Below, in pieces: positions 1 through 11,246 of a DNA stretch of 64,000 bases (positions are counted from its first letter, which is position 1; every line of letters begins with the position of its first letter). The stretch is from Harmothoe impar (Eukaryota > Annelida > Polychaeta > Phyllodocida > Polynoidae): contig OX381715.1 of the NCBI GenBank assembly GCA_947462335.1, positions 44,237,472 to 44,301,471 of the forward strand, given 5' to 3'. Both the position numbers and the translations under genes were made by a program. The notes beneath the pieces are model-generated. The model was not told the origin of the DNA. It worked only from the letters and a program-made list of their open reading frames with translations, and did not search any database.

Positions 1-905
1 AACAGACTCTTGAACAAGCGCCGGTCTCAAAAGATTATCGTCTATTTTTGCGTTCTTAAGATAATGCAAAGAATAATTTGGTAGTCTTAATAGTCCGAAG
101 ACTTTAAGACTATTAAAACTATGAAATTGAGATAGCCCAGAGAATAATGTCCACGTTCTGCCGTGGTGACGTCCATACGAGCGATGTGGATAGCGGAAAG
201 GCCCAATCGGCACCTCACCCAATTCGCATATTCAGCAACCGGCAATTTGCAATAGCAATTGGCAAGTACCTGCCAACGAGGAAACAAGATGGCCGACACC
301 ATCTTGCAACCAGCTACACTGTTATAAAGGGACATAACAGGTGGCTGCCTGGAATGGGCCACATTGCCACAAGTAGCGAGATGGCCGCCTGTAGCAGCAG
401 CCAGTTCCAGCTGACATGATGGCCTGCTACCCCTGTTTTCAAGTCCGGTGGCATCACAACCAGTGCTGGTGGTTAAGTGGACTGATAGCGCACTAACATG
501 CACCTGATTTTTTGTACCAATACATAATAGCCTGAGTTTCACAGAAAAGGTGTCTTAAGACGGTGCTAGATAGTGAGGGGAGTGTGGCTCTCTGGAAGGG
601 ATTTCTTTTTCCTTCATTTGTGTCCAGTTCTCATGTCATGTGATGTGTAATTGAGTTTCTAAGTTTCAAGCAGCTATTGTACTTCATGCATGCAAAAAGC
701 CAACATCTCATGGATAGCTTCTCAATTACAGATCACATACTCTACTGGCACCATCTCCTGGCAAACCCTAGAACCGCTATGAGAAATGTAGTTTGCATCC
801 TTGCCACTAAGTGTCATGGCAGTGCTTTAATCCAACCACATCCCTGCAGGATGAAAGAGTGGGGATAGGCAAACACAGGACAACAGGCCAATTGAAATAT
901 TAATG
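1..905 (-). repeat. Inverted partial copy of the 2.57-kb macrosatellite unit
   Basis: This block is the reverse complement of about 1,402-2,342, differing by scattered substitutions and a ~35-bp deletion near position 508 (the counterpart segment lies near 1,807-1,841). The two copies face each other across ~500 bp, forming the arms of a ~2.3-kb imperfect palindrome. The left edge is cut by the window. Short ORFs here are mirror images of those at 1,924-2,256 and I do not regard them as genes. Confidence 0.9.
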
Positions 906-966
906 CAATAATGGTTGATCGGGAAAGCACGCGTGAGGTATATCGCTAGATATTGCACAATGCGGA
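906..966. other. Unique spacer at the inversion junction
   Basis: About 60 bp that I cannot match to the macrosatellite unit or to anything else in the window. It lies between the inverted arm and the first forward unit, which resumes with the B-box-like block at 967. It may be filler DNA from the rearrangement or a remnant of neighbouring sequence. Confidence 0.6.
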
Positions 967-2516
967 AGGGTTCAAACCCACATCCTTCTGATTTGCTGGG
1001 GTAAATCCCATGATTTTACAAGATTCTACATGTAAAATCACATCTTTTAATCCCGTGATATCACAGGAAATTTTGCTCACAGAATCCCCAAAACTTGCCG
1101 GGAATATCTCGTGACTTGTTTCCAGGGTCACTTAAACGCTTGAATATTCAAACCAAATTCCATGCAGTGCAGAACAGTGCTCCAGTCTCTGTCTCTGAAA
1201 TGCAGCTATTGTCAATGGGCCTGACTTTTACTGCTTCTACATTGTCAGATTTGCATTGAATCTTTGATTCAACTTCATCCCAGAAGCCCATCTAACATTA
1301 CATGCAATCTTGAATGCCATTGGAATCAATTACATGTACTATGTATACACTGTGATGATTCATTTGACAGAGGCCCTGCAAAGGCCATCTTTGTTCCCCT
1401 GTAGCATTGAATATTTCAATTGGCCTGTTGTGCTGTGTTTGCCTATCCCCACTCTTTCATCCTGCAGGGATGTAGTTGGTTTAAAGCACTGCCATGACAC
1501 CTAGTGGCAAGGATGCAAACCACATTTCCTCATAGCGGTTCTAGGGTTTGTCAGGAGATGGTGCCAGTAGAGTATGTGATCTGTAATTGAGAAGCTATCC
1601 ATGAGATGTTGGCTTTTTGCATGCATGAAGTACAATAGCTGCTTGAAACTTAGAAACTCAATTACACATCACATGACATGAGAACTGGACACAAATGAAG
1701 GAAAAAGAAATCCCTTTCATAGAGTCACACTCCCCTCACTATCTAGCACCGTCTTAAGACACCTTTTCTGTGAAACTCAGGCTATTATGTATTGGTACAA
1801 AAAATCATGACCATAGCAGCCCAGGTGCAACTTGTGTAGGTGCATGTTAGTGCACTAACAGTCCAGTAAACCACCAGCACTGGTTGTGATGCCACCGGAC
1901 TTGAAAACAGGGGTAGCAGGCCATCATGTCAGCTGGAACTGGCTGCTGCTACAGGCGGCCATCTCGCTACTTGTGGCAATGTGGCACATTCCAGGCAGCC
2001 ACCTGTTATGTCCCTTTATAACAGTGTAGCTGGTTGCAAGATGGTGTCGGCCATCTTGTTTCCTCGTTGGCAGGTACTTGCCAATTGCTATTGCAAATTG
2101 CCGGTTGCTGAATATGCGAATTGGGTGAGGTGCCGATTGGGCCTTTCCGCTATCCACATAGCTCGTATGGACGTCACCACGGCAGAACGTGGACATTATT
2201 CTCTGGGCTATCTTAATTTCATAGTCTTAATAGTCTTAAAGTCTTCGGACTATTAAGACTACCAAATTATTCTTTGCATTATCTTAAGAACGCAAAAATA
2301 AACGATAATCTTTTGAGACCGGCGCTTGTTCAAGAGTCTGTTTAAAGTAGGTTTTCTCTGAATGCCATGCCATTCTACCTTGCTGACCTTGCTGACCCTC
2401 GCGAGTAAGTCACCAGTGCTGCATGCGAGCATCATGGCCTGGTAGGTAGACTTGCTAGGGCTGCATTCATGCATCATGACAACAAGTGGCATTAAGACAT
2501 TAAAGCATTGTGCATC

Positions 2517-2696
2517 CCTTAAACACTTGAATATTTAAACCAAAGTCCATGCAGTGCAGAACAGTGCTCCAGTCTCTGTCTCTGAAATGCAGCTATTGTC
2601 AATGGGCCTGACTTTTCTGCTTCTACATTGTCAGATTTGCATTGAATCCTTGATTCAACTTCACCCCAGAAGCCCATCTAACATTACATGCAATCT
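2517..2696 (+). repeat. Internal direct repeat, left copy
   Basis: About 180 bp beginning CTTAAACACTTGAATA and matching 3,702-3,880 with few differences. The two copies bracket a ~1.0-kb segment that carries the tRNA-related repeats and TIR elements. The pair is present in every full unit. In the terminal unit (15,413-15,580) only one copy remains, with the left flank of this copy and the right flank of the other. Confidence 0.85.
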
Positions 2697-2873
2697 ATAT
2701 AGCCTATACTTTTAACACTGCTACGTCTGCGTATAGTAAGCTTAGATGTACATCATGTAGATTTTTCCTTTATTTCTTTGATGCAAAACAGACAGAGCTA
2801 ACCGGGCTTGCTGAATAGTTGATGCTTAGAGTGATAGAGTTTCATTCTGCACCCTCTCTCTCTGATACAAATA

Positions 2874-2981
2874 GGGACCTTTAGCAAACCTGATGTAGCT
2901 CCTTAAACGCTGATGTAGCAATGGCAAAATAGTAGGCTACATCTTGGTCTAATGAACTACCTTAGGTTTGCTAAAGGTCCC
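2874..2981. mobile_element. Small TIR element (MITE-like), copy a
   Basis: The ends are GGGACCTTTAGCAAACCT and its reverse complement, flanked on both sides by TA, so the copy looks like a 108-bp miniature inverted-repeat element with a TA target duplication (Tc1/mariner-like by that criterion only). It abuts the CTGATACAAA end of tRNA-related copy 1. It recurs in every unit (for example 5,444-5,551). Confidence 0.75.
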
Positions 2982-3001
2982 TATTTTTCACATCATAGCT
3001 C

Positions 3002-3098
3002 ATTAGGGATTCGAGCTCTCCACCTTCAGATCTAAAGTGCTAGGCTCTACAGACTGAGCTAACCAGGCTTGCTGAATGGTTGATGCATGGAAAGATAA
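3002..3098 (-). repeat. tRNA-related repeat, copy 2, tRNA-like part
   Basis: The minus strand reads TAGCTCAGTCTGTAGAGC, a good A-box region, then CACTTTAGATCTGAAGGT like an anticodon arm, then AGCTCGAATCCC as a degenerate B box. The anticodon-loop position would read TTA, and the arrangement most resembles tRNA-Lys-type sequence, but pairing is imperfect. The element is interrupted at 3,099 by a TIR element and resumes at about 3,324 with GTTTCATTCTGCACC, ending near CTGATACAAA (about 3,359). It recurs in each unit. Confidence 0.6.
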
Positions 3099-3100
3099 TA

Positions 3101-3321
3101 GGGACCTGTAGCAATGTCGACGCAGCCCATTTAGAGATGACCTAGCCTATGCCTGTAACACTAGGGACCTTTAGCAACCACGTAAAAGCTCATTAAACGC
3201 AGACGTATCCTATCCTTTCAGCACTGCTACATCTGCGTTTTATAAGGTTTTACGTGGTTTGCTAAAGGTCCCTACTGCTATGTTTGCGTTTAATGAGATA
3301 TGTCAGGTTGCTAAAGGTCCC
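3101..3321. mobile_element. Small TIR element (MITE-like), copy b, host of a nested copy
   Basis: The ends GGGACCTGTAGCAA and TTGCTAAAGGTCCC are flanked by TA at 3,099-3,100 and 3,322-3,323. It interrupts the tRNA-related repeat: joining GAAAGATAA to TGTTTCATTCTGCACC restores the order seen in copy 1. It contains a complete second element of the same family at 3,164-3,272, so without it the outer element would be ~110 bp. Confidence 0.75.
3164..3272. mobile_element. Small TIR element (MITE-like), copy c, nested inside copy b
   Basis: Its 109 bp begin GGGACCTTTAGCAACCACG and end with the inverted equivalent (one extra base in one arm), flanked by TA at 3,162-3,163 and 3,273-3,274. The interior shares AAACGCAGACGTA-like words with the other copies. 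A related degraded stretch occurs at about 2,700-2,750 (CACTGCTACGTCTGCG). Confidence 0.75.
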
Positions 3322-3701
3322 TAATGTTTCATTCTGCACCCTCTCTCTCGCTGATACAAAACAACTGTATGAGGGAATCATTTAACATGGGGCATTTTGC
3401 ATGTTTAACACATACAGACATTTGTATTCTCCCATTAATTGCGGTGTTAAAGTGATACTTGCAATCCTTCAGGAGATTCATTGTCTTGGCTTTTGATATG
3501 GTGTGCACAATTCTACCCCATCAGTGAACTGACACAGGGGTTCGAACCCACATCCTGCTGATTTGCTGGGGTAAATCCCGTGATTTTACAAGATTCTACA
3601 TGTAAAATCACATCTTTTAATCCCGTGATATCACAGGAAATTTTGCTCACAGAATCCCCAAAACTTGCCGGGAATATCTCGTGACTTGTTTCCAGGGTCA
3701 C

Positions 3702-3880
3702 TTAAACGCTTGAATATTCAAACCAAATTCCATGCAGTGCAGAACAGTGCTCCAGTCTCTGTCTCTGAAATGCAGCTATTGTCAATGGGCCTGACTTTTC
3801 TGCTTCTACATTGTCAGATTTGCATTGAATCTTTGATTCAACTTCACCCCAGAAGCCCATCTAACATAACATGCAATCTT
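3702..3880 (+). repeat. Internal direct repeat, right copy
   Basis: Second member of the ~180-bp direct repeat pair of the unit (see 2,517-2,696). It continues into GAATGCCATTGG, which also follows the single copy at the end of the array. The repeats lack obvious TG...CA ends, so a retrotransposon LTR is possible but not shown. Confidence 0.85.
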
Positions 3881-4790
3881 GAATGCCATTGGAATCAATT
3901 ACATGTACTATGTATACACTGTGATGATTCATTTGACGGAGGCCCTGCAAAGGCCATCTTTGTTCCCCTGTAGCATTGAATATTTCAATTGGCCTGTTGT
4001 GCTGTGTTTGCCTATCCCCACTCTTTCATCCTGCAGGGATGTGGTTGGATTAAAGCACTGCCATGACACCTAGTGGCAAGGATGCAAACTACATTTCCTC
4101 ATAGCGGTTCTAGGGTTTACCAGGAGATGGTGCCAGTAGAGTATGTGATCTGTAATTGAGAAGCTATCCATGAGATGTTGGCTTTTTGCATGCATGAAGT
4201 ACAATAGCTGCTTGAAACTTAGAAACTCAATTACACATCACATGACATGAGAACTGGACACAAATGAAGGAAAAAGAAATCCCTTTCAGAGAGCCACACT
4301 CCCCTCACTATCTAGCACCGTCTTAAGACACCTTTTCTGTGAAACTCAGGCTATTATGTATTGGTACAAAAAATCATGACCACAGCAGCCCAGGTGCAAC
4401 TTGTGTAGGTGCATGTTAGTGCACTATCAGTCCACTAAACCACCAGCACTGGTTGTGATGCCACCGGACTTGAAAACAGGGGTAGCAGGCCGTCATGTCA
4501 GCTGGAACTGGCTGCTGCTACAGGCGGCCATCTCGCTACTTGTGGCAATGTGGCACATTCCAGGCAGCCACCTGTTATGTACATTTATAGCAGTGTAGCT
4601 GGTTGCAAGATGGTGTCGGCCATCTTGTTTCCTCGTTGGCAGGTACTTGCCAATTGCTATTGCAAATTGCCGGTTGCTGTATATGCGAATTGGGTGAGGT
4701 GCCGATTGGGCCTTTCCGCTATCCACATCGCTCGTATGGACGTCACCACGGCAGAACGTGGACATTATTCTCTGGGCTATCTTAATTTCA

Positions 4791-4830
4791 TAGTCTTAAT
4801 AGTCTTAAAGTCTTCGGACTATTAAGACTA
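4791..4830. repeat. Perfect hairpin in the macrosatellite unit
   Basis: The arms TAGTCTTAATAGTC and GACTATTAAGACTA are exact reverse complements (14 bp) around a 12-nt loop. The same hairpin occurs in the other full units, with a base change in unit 5. It is degraded in the terminal unit at about 15,130-15,170. It could form a cruciform or an RNA stem; no role can be assigned. Confidence 0.8.
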
Positions 4831-6106
4831 CCAAATTATTCTTTGCATTATCTTAAGAACGCAAAAATAAACAATAATCTTTTGAGACCGGCGCTTGTTC
4901 AAGAGTCTGTTTAAAGTCGGTTTTCTCTGAATTGCCATGCCATTCTACCTTGCTGACCTTGCTGACCCTCGCGAGTAAGTCACCAGTGCTGCATGCGAGC
5001 ATCATGGCCTGGTAGGTAGACTTGCTAGGGCTGCATTCATGCATCATGACAACAAATGGCATTAAGACATTAAAGCATTATGCATCCCTTAAACACTTGA
5101 ATATTTAAACCAAAGTCCATGCAGTGCAGAACAGTGCTCCAGTCACTGTCTCTGAAATGCAGCTATTGTCAATGGGCCTGACTTTTCTGCTTCTACATTG
5201 TCAGATTTGCATTGAATCCTTGATTCAACTTCACCCCAGAAGCCCATCTAACATTACATGCAATCTATATAGCCTATACTTTTAACACTGCTATGTCTGC
5301 GTATAGTAAGCTTAGATGTACATCATGTAGATTTTTCCTTTATTTCTTTGATGCAAAACAGACAGAGCTAACCGGGCTTGCTGAATAGTTGATGCTTAGA
5401 GTGATAGAGTTTCATTCTGCACCCTCTCTCTCTGATACAAATAGGGACCTTTAGCAAACCTGATGTAGCTCCTTAAACGCTGATGTAGCAATGGCAAAAT
5501 AGTAGGCTACATCTTGGTCTAATGAACTACCTTAGGTTTGCTAAAGGTCCCTATTTTTCACATCATAGCTCATTAGGGATTCGAGCCTTCCACCTTCAGA
5601 TCTAAAGTGCTAGGCTCTACAGACTGAGCTAACCAGGCTTGCTGAATGGTTGATGCATGGAAAGATAATAGGGACCTGTAGCAATGTCGACGCAGCCCAT
5701 TTAGAGATGACCTAGCCTATGCCTGTAACACTAGGGACCTTTAGCAACCACGTAAAAGCTCATTAAACGCAGACGTATCCTATCCTTTCAGCACTGCTAC
5801 ATCTGCGTTTTATAAGGTTTTACGTGGTTTGCTAAAGGTCCCTACTGCTATGTTTGCGTTTAATGAGATATGTCAGGTTGCTAAAGGTCCCTAATGTTTC
5901 ATTCTGCACCCTCTCTCTCGCTGATACAAAACAACTGTATGAGGGAATCATTTAACATGGGGCATTTTGCATGTTTAACACATACAGACATTTGTATTCT
6001 CCCATTAATTGCGGTGTTAAAGTGATACTTGCAATCCTTCAGGAGATTCATTGTCTTGGCTTTTGATATGGTGTGCACAATTCTACCCCATCAGTGAACT
6101 GACACA

Positions 6107-8676
6107 GGGGTTCGAACCCACATCCTGCTGATTTGCTGGGGTAAATCCCGTGATTTTACAAGATTCTACATGTAAAATCACATCTTTTAATCCCGTGATA
6201 TCACAGGAAATTTTGCTCACAGAATCCCCAAAACTTGCCGGGAATATCTCGTGACTTGTTTCCAGGGTCACTTAAACGCTTGAATATTCAAACCAAATTC
6301 CATGCAGTGCAGAACAGTGCTCCAGTCTCTGTCTCTGAAATGCAGCTATTGTCAATGGGCCTGACTTTTCTGCTTCTACATTGTCAGATTTGCATTGAAT
6401 CTTTGATTCAACTTCACCCCAGAAGCCCATCTAACATAACATGCAATCTTGAATGCCATTGGAATCAATTACATGTACTATGTATACACTGTGATGATTC
6501 ATTTGACGGAGGCCCTGCAAAGGCCATCTTTGTTCCCCTGTAGCATTGAATATTTCAATTGGCCTGTTGTGCTGTGTTTGCCGATCCCCACTCTTTCATC
6601 CTGCAGGGATGTGGTTGGATTAAAGCACTGCCATGACACCTAGTGGCAAGGATGCAAACTACATTTCCTCATAGCGGTTCTAGGGTTTGTCAGGAGATGG
6701 TGCCAGTAGAGTATGTGATCTGTAATTGAGAAGCTATCCATGAGATGTTGGCTTTTTGCATGCATGAAGTACAATAGCTGCTTGAAACTTAGAAACTCAA
6801 TTACACATCACATGACATGAGAACTGGACACAAATGAAGGAAAAAGAAATCCCTTTCAGAGAGCCACACTCCCCTCACTATCTAGCACCGTCTTAAGACA
6901 CCTTTTCTGTGAAACTCAGGCTATTATGTATTGGTACAAAAAATCAGGACCACAGCAGCGCAGGTGCAACTTGTGTAGGTGCATGTTAGTGCACTATCAG
7001 TCCACTAAACCACCAGCACTGGTTGTGATGCCACCGGACTTGAAAACAGGGGTAGCAGGCCGTCATGTCAGCTGGAACTGGCTGCTGCTACAGGCGGCAA
7101 TCTCGCTACTTGTGGCAATGTGGCACATTCCAGGCAGCCACCTGTTATGTCCCTTTATAACAGTGTAGCTGGTTGCAAGATGGTGTCGGCCATCTTGTTT
7201 CCTCGTTGGCAGGTACTTGCCAATTGCTATTGCAAATTGCCGGTTGCTGAATATGCGAATTGGGTGAGGTGCCGATTGGGCCTTTCCGCTATCCACATCG
7301 CTCGTATGGACGTCACCACGGCAGAACGTGGACATTATTCTCTGGGCTATCTTAATTTCATAGTCTTAATAGTCTTAAAGTCTTCGGACTATTAAGACTA
7401 CCAAATTATTCTTTGCATTATCTTAAGAACGCAAAAATAAACAATAATCTTTTGAGACCGGCGCTTGTTCAAGAGTCTGTTTAAAGTCGGTTTTCTCTGA
7501 ATTGCCATGCCATTCTACCTTGCTGACCTTGCTGACCCTCGCGAGTAAGTCACCAGTGCTGCATGCGAGCATCATGGCCTGGTAGGTAGACTTGCTAGGG
7601 CTGCATTCATGCATCATGACAACAAATGGCATTAAGACATTAAAGCATTATGCATCCCTTAAACACTTGAATATTTAAACCAAAGTCCATGCAGTGCAGA
7701 ACAGTGCTCCAGTCACTGTCTCTGAAATGCAGCTATTGTCAATGGGCCTGACTTTTCTGCTTCTACATTGTCAGATTTGCATTGAATCCTTGATTCAACT
7801 TCACCCCAGAAGCCCATCTAACATTACATGCAATCTATATAGCCTATACTTTTAACACTGCTATGTCTGCGTATAGTAAGCTTAGATGTACATCATGTAG
7901 ATTTTTCCTTTATTTCTTTGATGCAAAACAGACAGAGCTAACCGGGCTTGCTGAATAGTTGATGCTTAGAGTGATAGAGTTTCATTCTGCACCCTCTCTC
8001 TCTGATACAAATAGGGACCTTTAGCAAACCTGATGTAGCTCCTTAAACGCTGATGTAGCAATGGCAAAATAGTAGGCTACATCTTGGTCTAATGAACTAC
8101 CTTAGGTTTGCTAAAGGTCCCTATTTTTCACATCATAGCTCATTAGGGATTCGAGCCTTCCACCTTCAGATCTAAAGTGCTAGGCTCTACAGACTGAGCT
8201 AACCAGGCTTGCTGAATGGTTGATGCATGGAAAGATAATAGGGACCTGTAGCAATGTCGACGCAGCCCATTTAGAGATGACCTAGCCTATGCCTGTAACA
8301 CTAGGGACCTTTAGCAACCACGTAAAAGCTCATTAAACGCAGACGTATCCTATCCTTTCAGCACTGCTACATCTGCGTTTTATAAGGTTTTACGTGGTTT
8401 GCTAAAGGTCCCTACTGCTATGTTTGCGTTTAATGAGATATGTCAGGTTGCTAAAGGTCCCTAATGTTTCATTCTGCACCCTCTCTCTCGCTGATACAAA
8501 ACAACTGTATGAGGGAATCATTTAACATGGGGCATTTTGCATGTTTAACACATACAGACATTTGTATTCTCCCATTAATTGCGGTGTTAAAGTGATACTT
8601 GCAATCCTTCAGGAGATTCATTGTCTTGGCTTTTGATATGGTGTGCACAATTCTACCCCATCAGTGAACTGACACA
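6107..8676 (+). repeat. Macrosatellite unit 3
   Basis: Full 2,570-bp unit, virtually identical to unit 4. Confidence 0.9.
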
Positions 8677-11246
8677 GGGGTTCGAACCCACATCCTGCTG
8701 ATTTGCTGGGGTAAATCCCGTGATTTTACAAGATTCTACATGTAAAATCACATCTTTTAATCCCGTGATATCACAGGAAATTTTGCTCACAGAATCCCCA
8801 AAACTTGCCGGGAATATCTCGTGACTTGTTTCCAGGGTCACTTAAACGCTTGAATATTCAAACCAAATTCCATGCAGTGCAGAACAGTGCTCCAGTCTCT
8901 GTCTCTGAAATGCAGCTATTGTCAATGGGCCTGACTTTTCTGCTTCTACATTGTCAGATTTGCATTGAATCTTTGATTCAACTTCACCCCAGAAGCCCAT
9001 CTAACATAACATGCAATCTTGAATGCCATTGGAATCAATTACATGTACTATGTATACACTGTGATGATTCATTTGACGGAGGCCCTGCAAAGGCCATCTT
9101 TGTTCCCCTGTAGCATTGAATATTTCAATTGGCCTGTTGTGCTGTGTTTGCCGATCCCCACTCTTTCATCCTGCAGGGATGTGGTTGGATTAAAGCACTG
9201 CCATGACACCTAGTGGCAAGGATGCAAACTACATTTCCTCATAGCGGTTCTAGGGTTTGTCAGGAGATGGTGCCAGTAGAGTATGTGATCTGTAATTGAG
9301 AAGCTATCCATGAGATGTTGGCTTTTTGCATGCATGAAGTACAATAGCTGCTTGAAACTTAGAAACTCAATTACACATCACATGACATGAGAACTGGACA
9401 CAAATGAAGGAAAAAGAAATCCCTTCCAGAGAGCCACACTCCCCTCACTATCTAGCACCGTCTTAAGACACCTTTTCTGTGAAACTCAGGCTATTATGTA
9501 TTGGTACAAAAAATCAGGACCACAGCAGCGCAGGTGCAACTTGTGTAGGTGCATGTTAGTGCACTATCAGTCCACTAAACCACCAGCACTGGTTGTGATG
9601 CCACCGGACTTGAAAACAGGGGTAGCAGGCCGTCATGTCAGCTGGAACTGGCTGCTGCTACAGGCGGCAATCTCGCTACTTGTGGCAATGTGGCACATTC
9701 CAGGCAGCCACCTGTTATGTCCCTTTATAACAGTGTAGCTGGTTGCAAGATGGTGTCGGCCATCTTGTTTCCTCGTTGGCAGGTACTTGCCAATTGCTAT
9801 TGCAAATTGCCGGTTGCTGAATATGCGAATTGGGTGAGGTGCCGATTGGGCCTTTCCGCTATCCACATCGCTCGTATGGACGTCACCACGGCAGAACGTG
9901 GACATTATTCTCTGGGCTATCTTAATTTCATAGTCTTAATAGTCTTAAAGTCTTCGGACTATTAAGACTACCAAATTATTCTTTGCATTATCTTAAGAAC
10001 GCAAAAATAAACAATAATCTTTTGAGACCGGCGCTTGTTCAAGAGTCTGTTTAAAGTCGGTTTTCTCTGAATTGCCATGCCATTCTACCTTGCTGACCTT
10101 GCTGACCCTCGCGAGTAAGTCACCAGTGCTGCATGCGAGCATCATGGCCTGGTAGGTAGACTTGCTAGGGCTGCATTCATGCATCATGACAACAAATGGC
10201 ATTAAGACATTAAAGCATTATGCATCCCTTAAACACTTGAATATTTAAACCAAAGTCCATGCAGTGCAGAACAGTGCTCCAGTCACTGTCTCTGAAATGC
10301 AGCTATTGTCAATGGGCCTGACTTTTCTGCTTCTACATTGTCAGATTTGCATTGAATCCTTGATTCAACTTCACCCCAGAAGCCCATCTAACATTACATG
10401 CAATCTATATAGCCTATACTTTTAACACTGCTATGTCTGCGTATAGTAAGCTTAGATGTACATCATGTAGATTTTTCCTTTATTTCTTTGATGCAAAACA
10501 GACAGAGCTAACCGGGCTTGCTGAATAGTTGATGCTTAGAGTGATAGAGTTTCATTCTGCACCCTCTCTCTCTGATACAAATAGGGACCTTTAGCAAACC
10601 TGATGTAGCTCCTTAAACGCTGATGTAGCAATGGCAAAATAGTAGGCTACATCTGGGTCTAATGAACTACCTTAGGTTTGCTAAAGGTCCCTATTTTTCA
10701 CATCATAGCTCATTAGGGATTCGAGCCTTCCACCTTCAGATCTAAAGTGCTAGGCTCTACAGACTGAGCTAACCAGGCTTGCTGAATGGTTGATGCATGG
10801 AAAGATAATAGGGACCTGTAGCAATGTCGACGCAGCCCATTTAGAGATGACCTAGCCTATGCCTGTAACACTAGGGACCTTTAGCAACCACGTAAAAGCT
10901 CATTAAACGCAGACGTATCCTATCCTTTCAGCACTGCTACATCTGCGTTTTATAAGGTTTTACGTGGTTTGCTAAAGGTCCCTACTGCTATGTTTGCGTT
11001 TAATGAGATATGTCAGGTTGCTAAAGGTCCCTAATGTTTCATTCTGCACCCTCTCTCTCGCTGATACAAAACAACTGTATGAGGGAATCATTTAACATGG
11101 GGCATTTTGCATGTTTAACACATACAGACATTTGTATTCTCCCATTAATTGCGGTGTTAAAGTGATACTTGCAATCCTTCAGGAGATTCATTGTCTTGGC
11201 TTTTGATATGGTGTGCACAATTCTACCCCATCAGTGAACTGACACA
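8677..11246 (+). repeat. Macrosatellite unit 4
   Basis: Full 2,570-bp unit, virtually identical to unit 3. One of its few differences (CTTTCAGA to CTTCCAGA near 9,423) is shared with unit 6. Confidence 0.9.

Larger units (their letters stand above)
967..3536 (+). repeat. Macrosatellite unit 1
   Basis: First forward unit, 2,570 bp. It carries more substitutions against units 2-4 than those show among themselves, including a changed base in the GGTTCGAACC-like block at its start. The segment 1,402-2,342 is also one arm of the left-end palindrome. Confidence 0.9.
3537..6106 (+). repeat. Macrosatellite unit 2
   Basis: Full 2,570-bp unit. It shares with unit 5 a variant stretch around 4,580-4,680 (an ACATTTATAG version of the segment that reads CCCTTTATAA in other units, plus a TGTATATGCG variant). 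This pattern suggests exchange between non-adjacent units. Confidence 0.9.

Noticed and set aside
1924..2256. Overlapping 90- and 91-codon ORFs on opposite strands in each macrosatellite unit
   Set aside because: Both strands are open across the same GC-moderate stretch in every unit. There is no recognisable domain, no start context and no sign of selection beyond unit identity.
3002..3066. Functional tRNA gene on the minus strand
   Set aside because: A and B boxes are recognisable but the T-arm and acceptor stem do not pair and the anticodon position would read TTA. It is better described as a tRNA-related repeat.
3537..3549. GGGTTCGAACCC, a perfect Pol III B-box-like sequence at the unit start
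   Set aside because: The sequence is palindromic, and I find no A box at the right distance on either strand and no tRNA fold, so a tRNA gene call is not supported.
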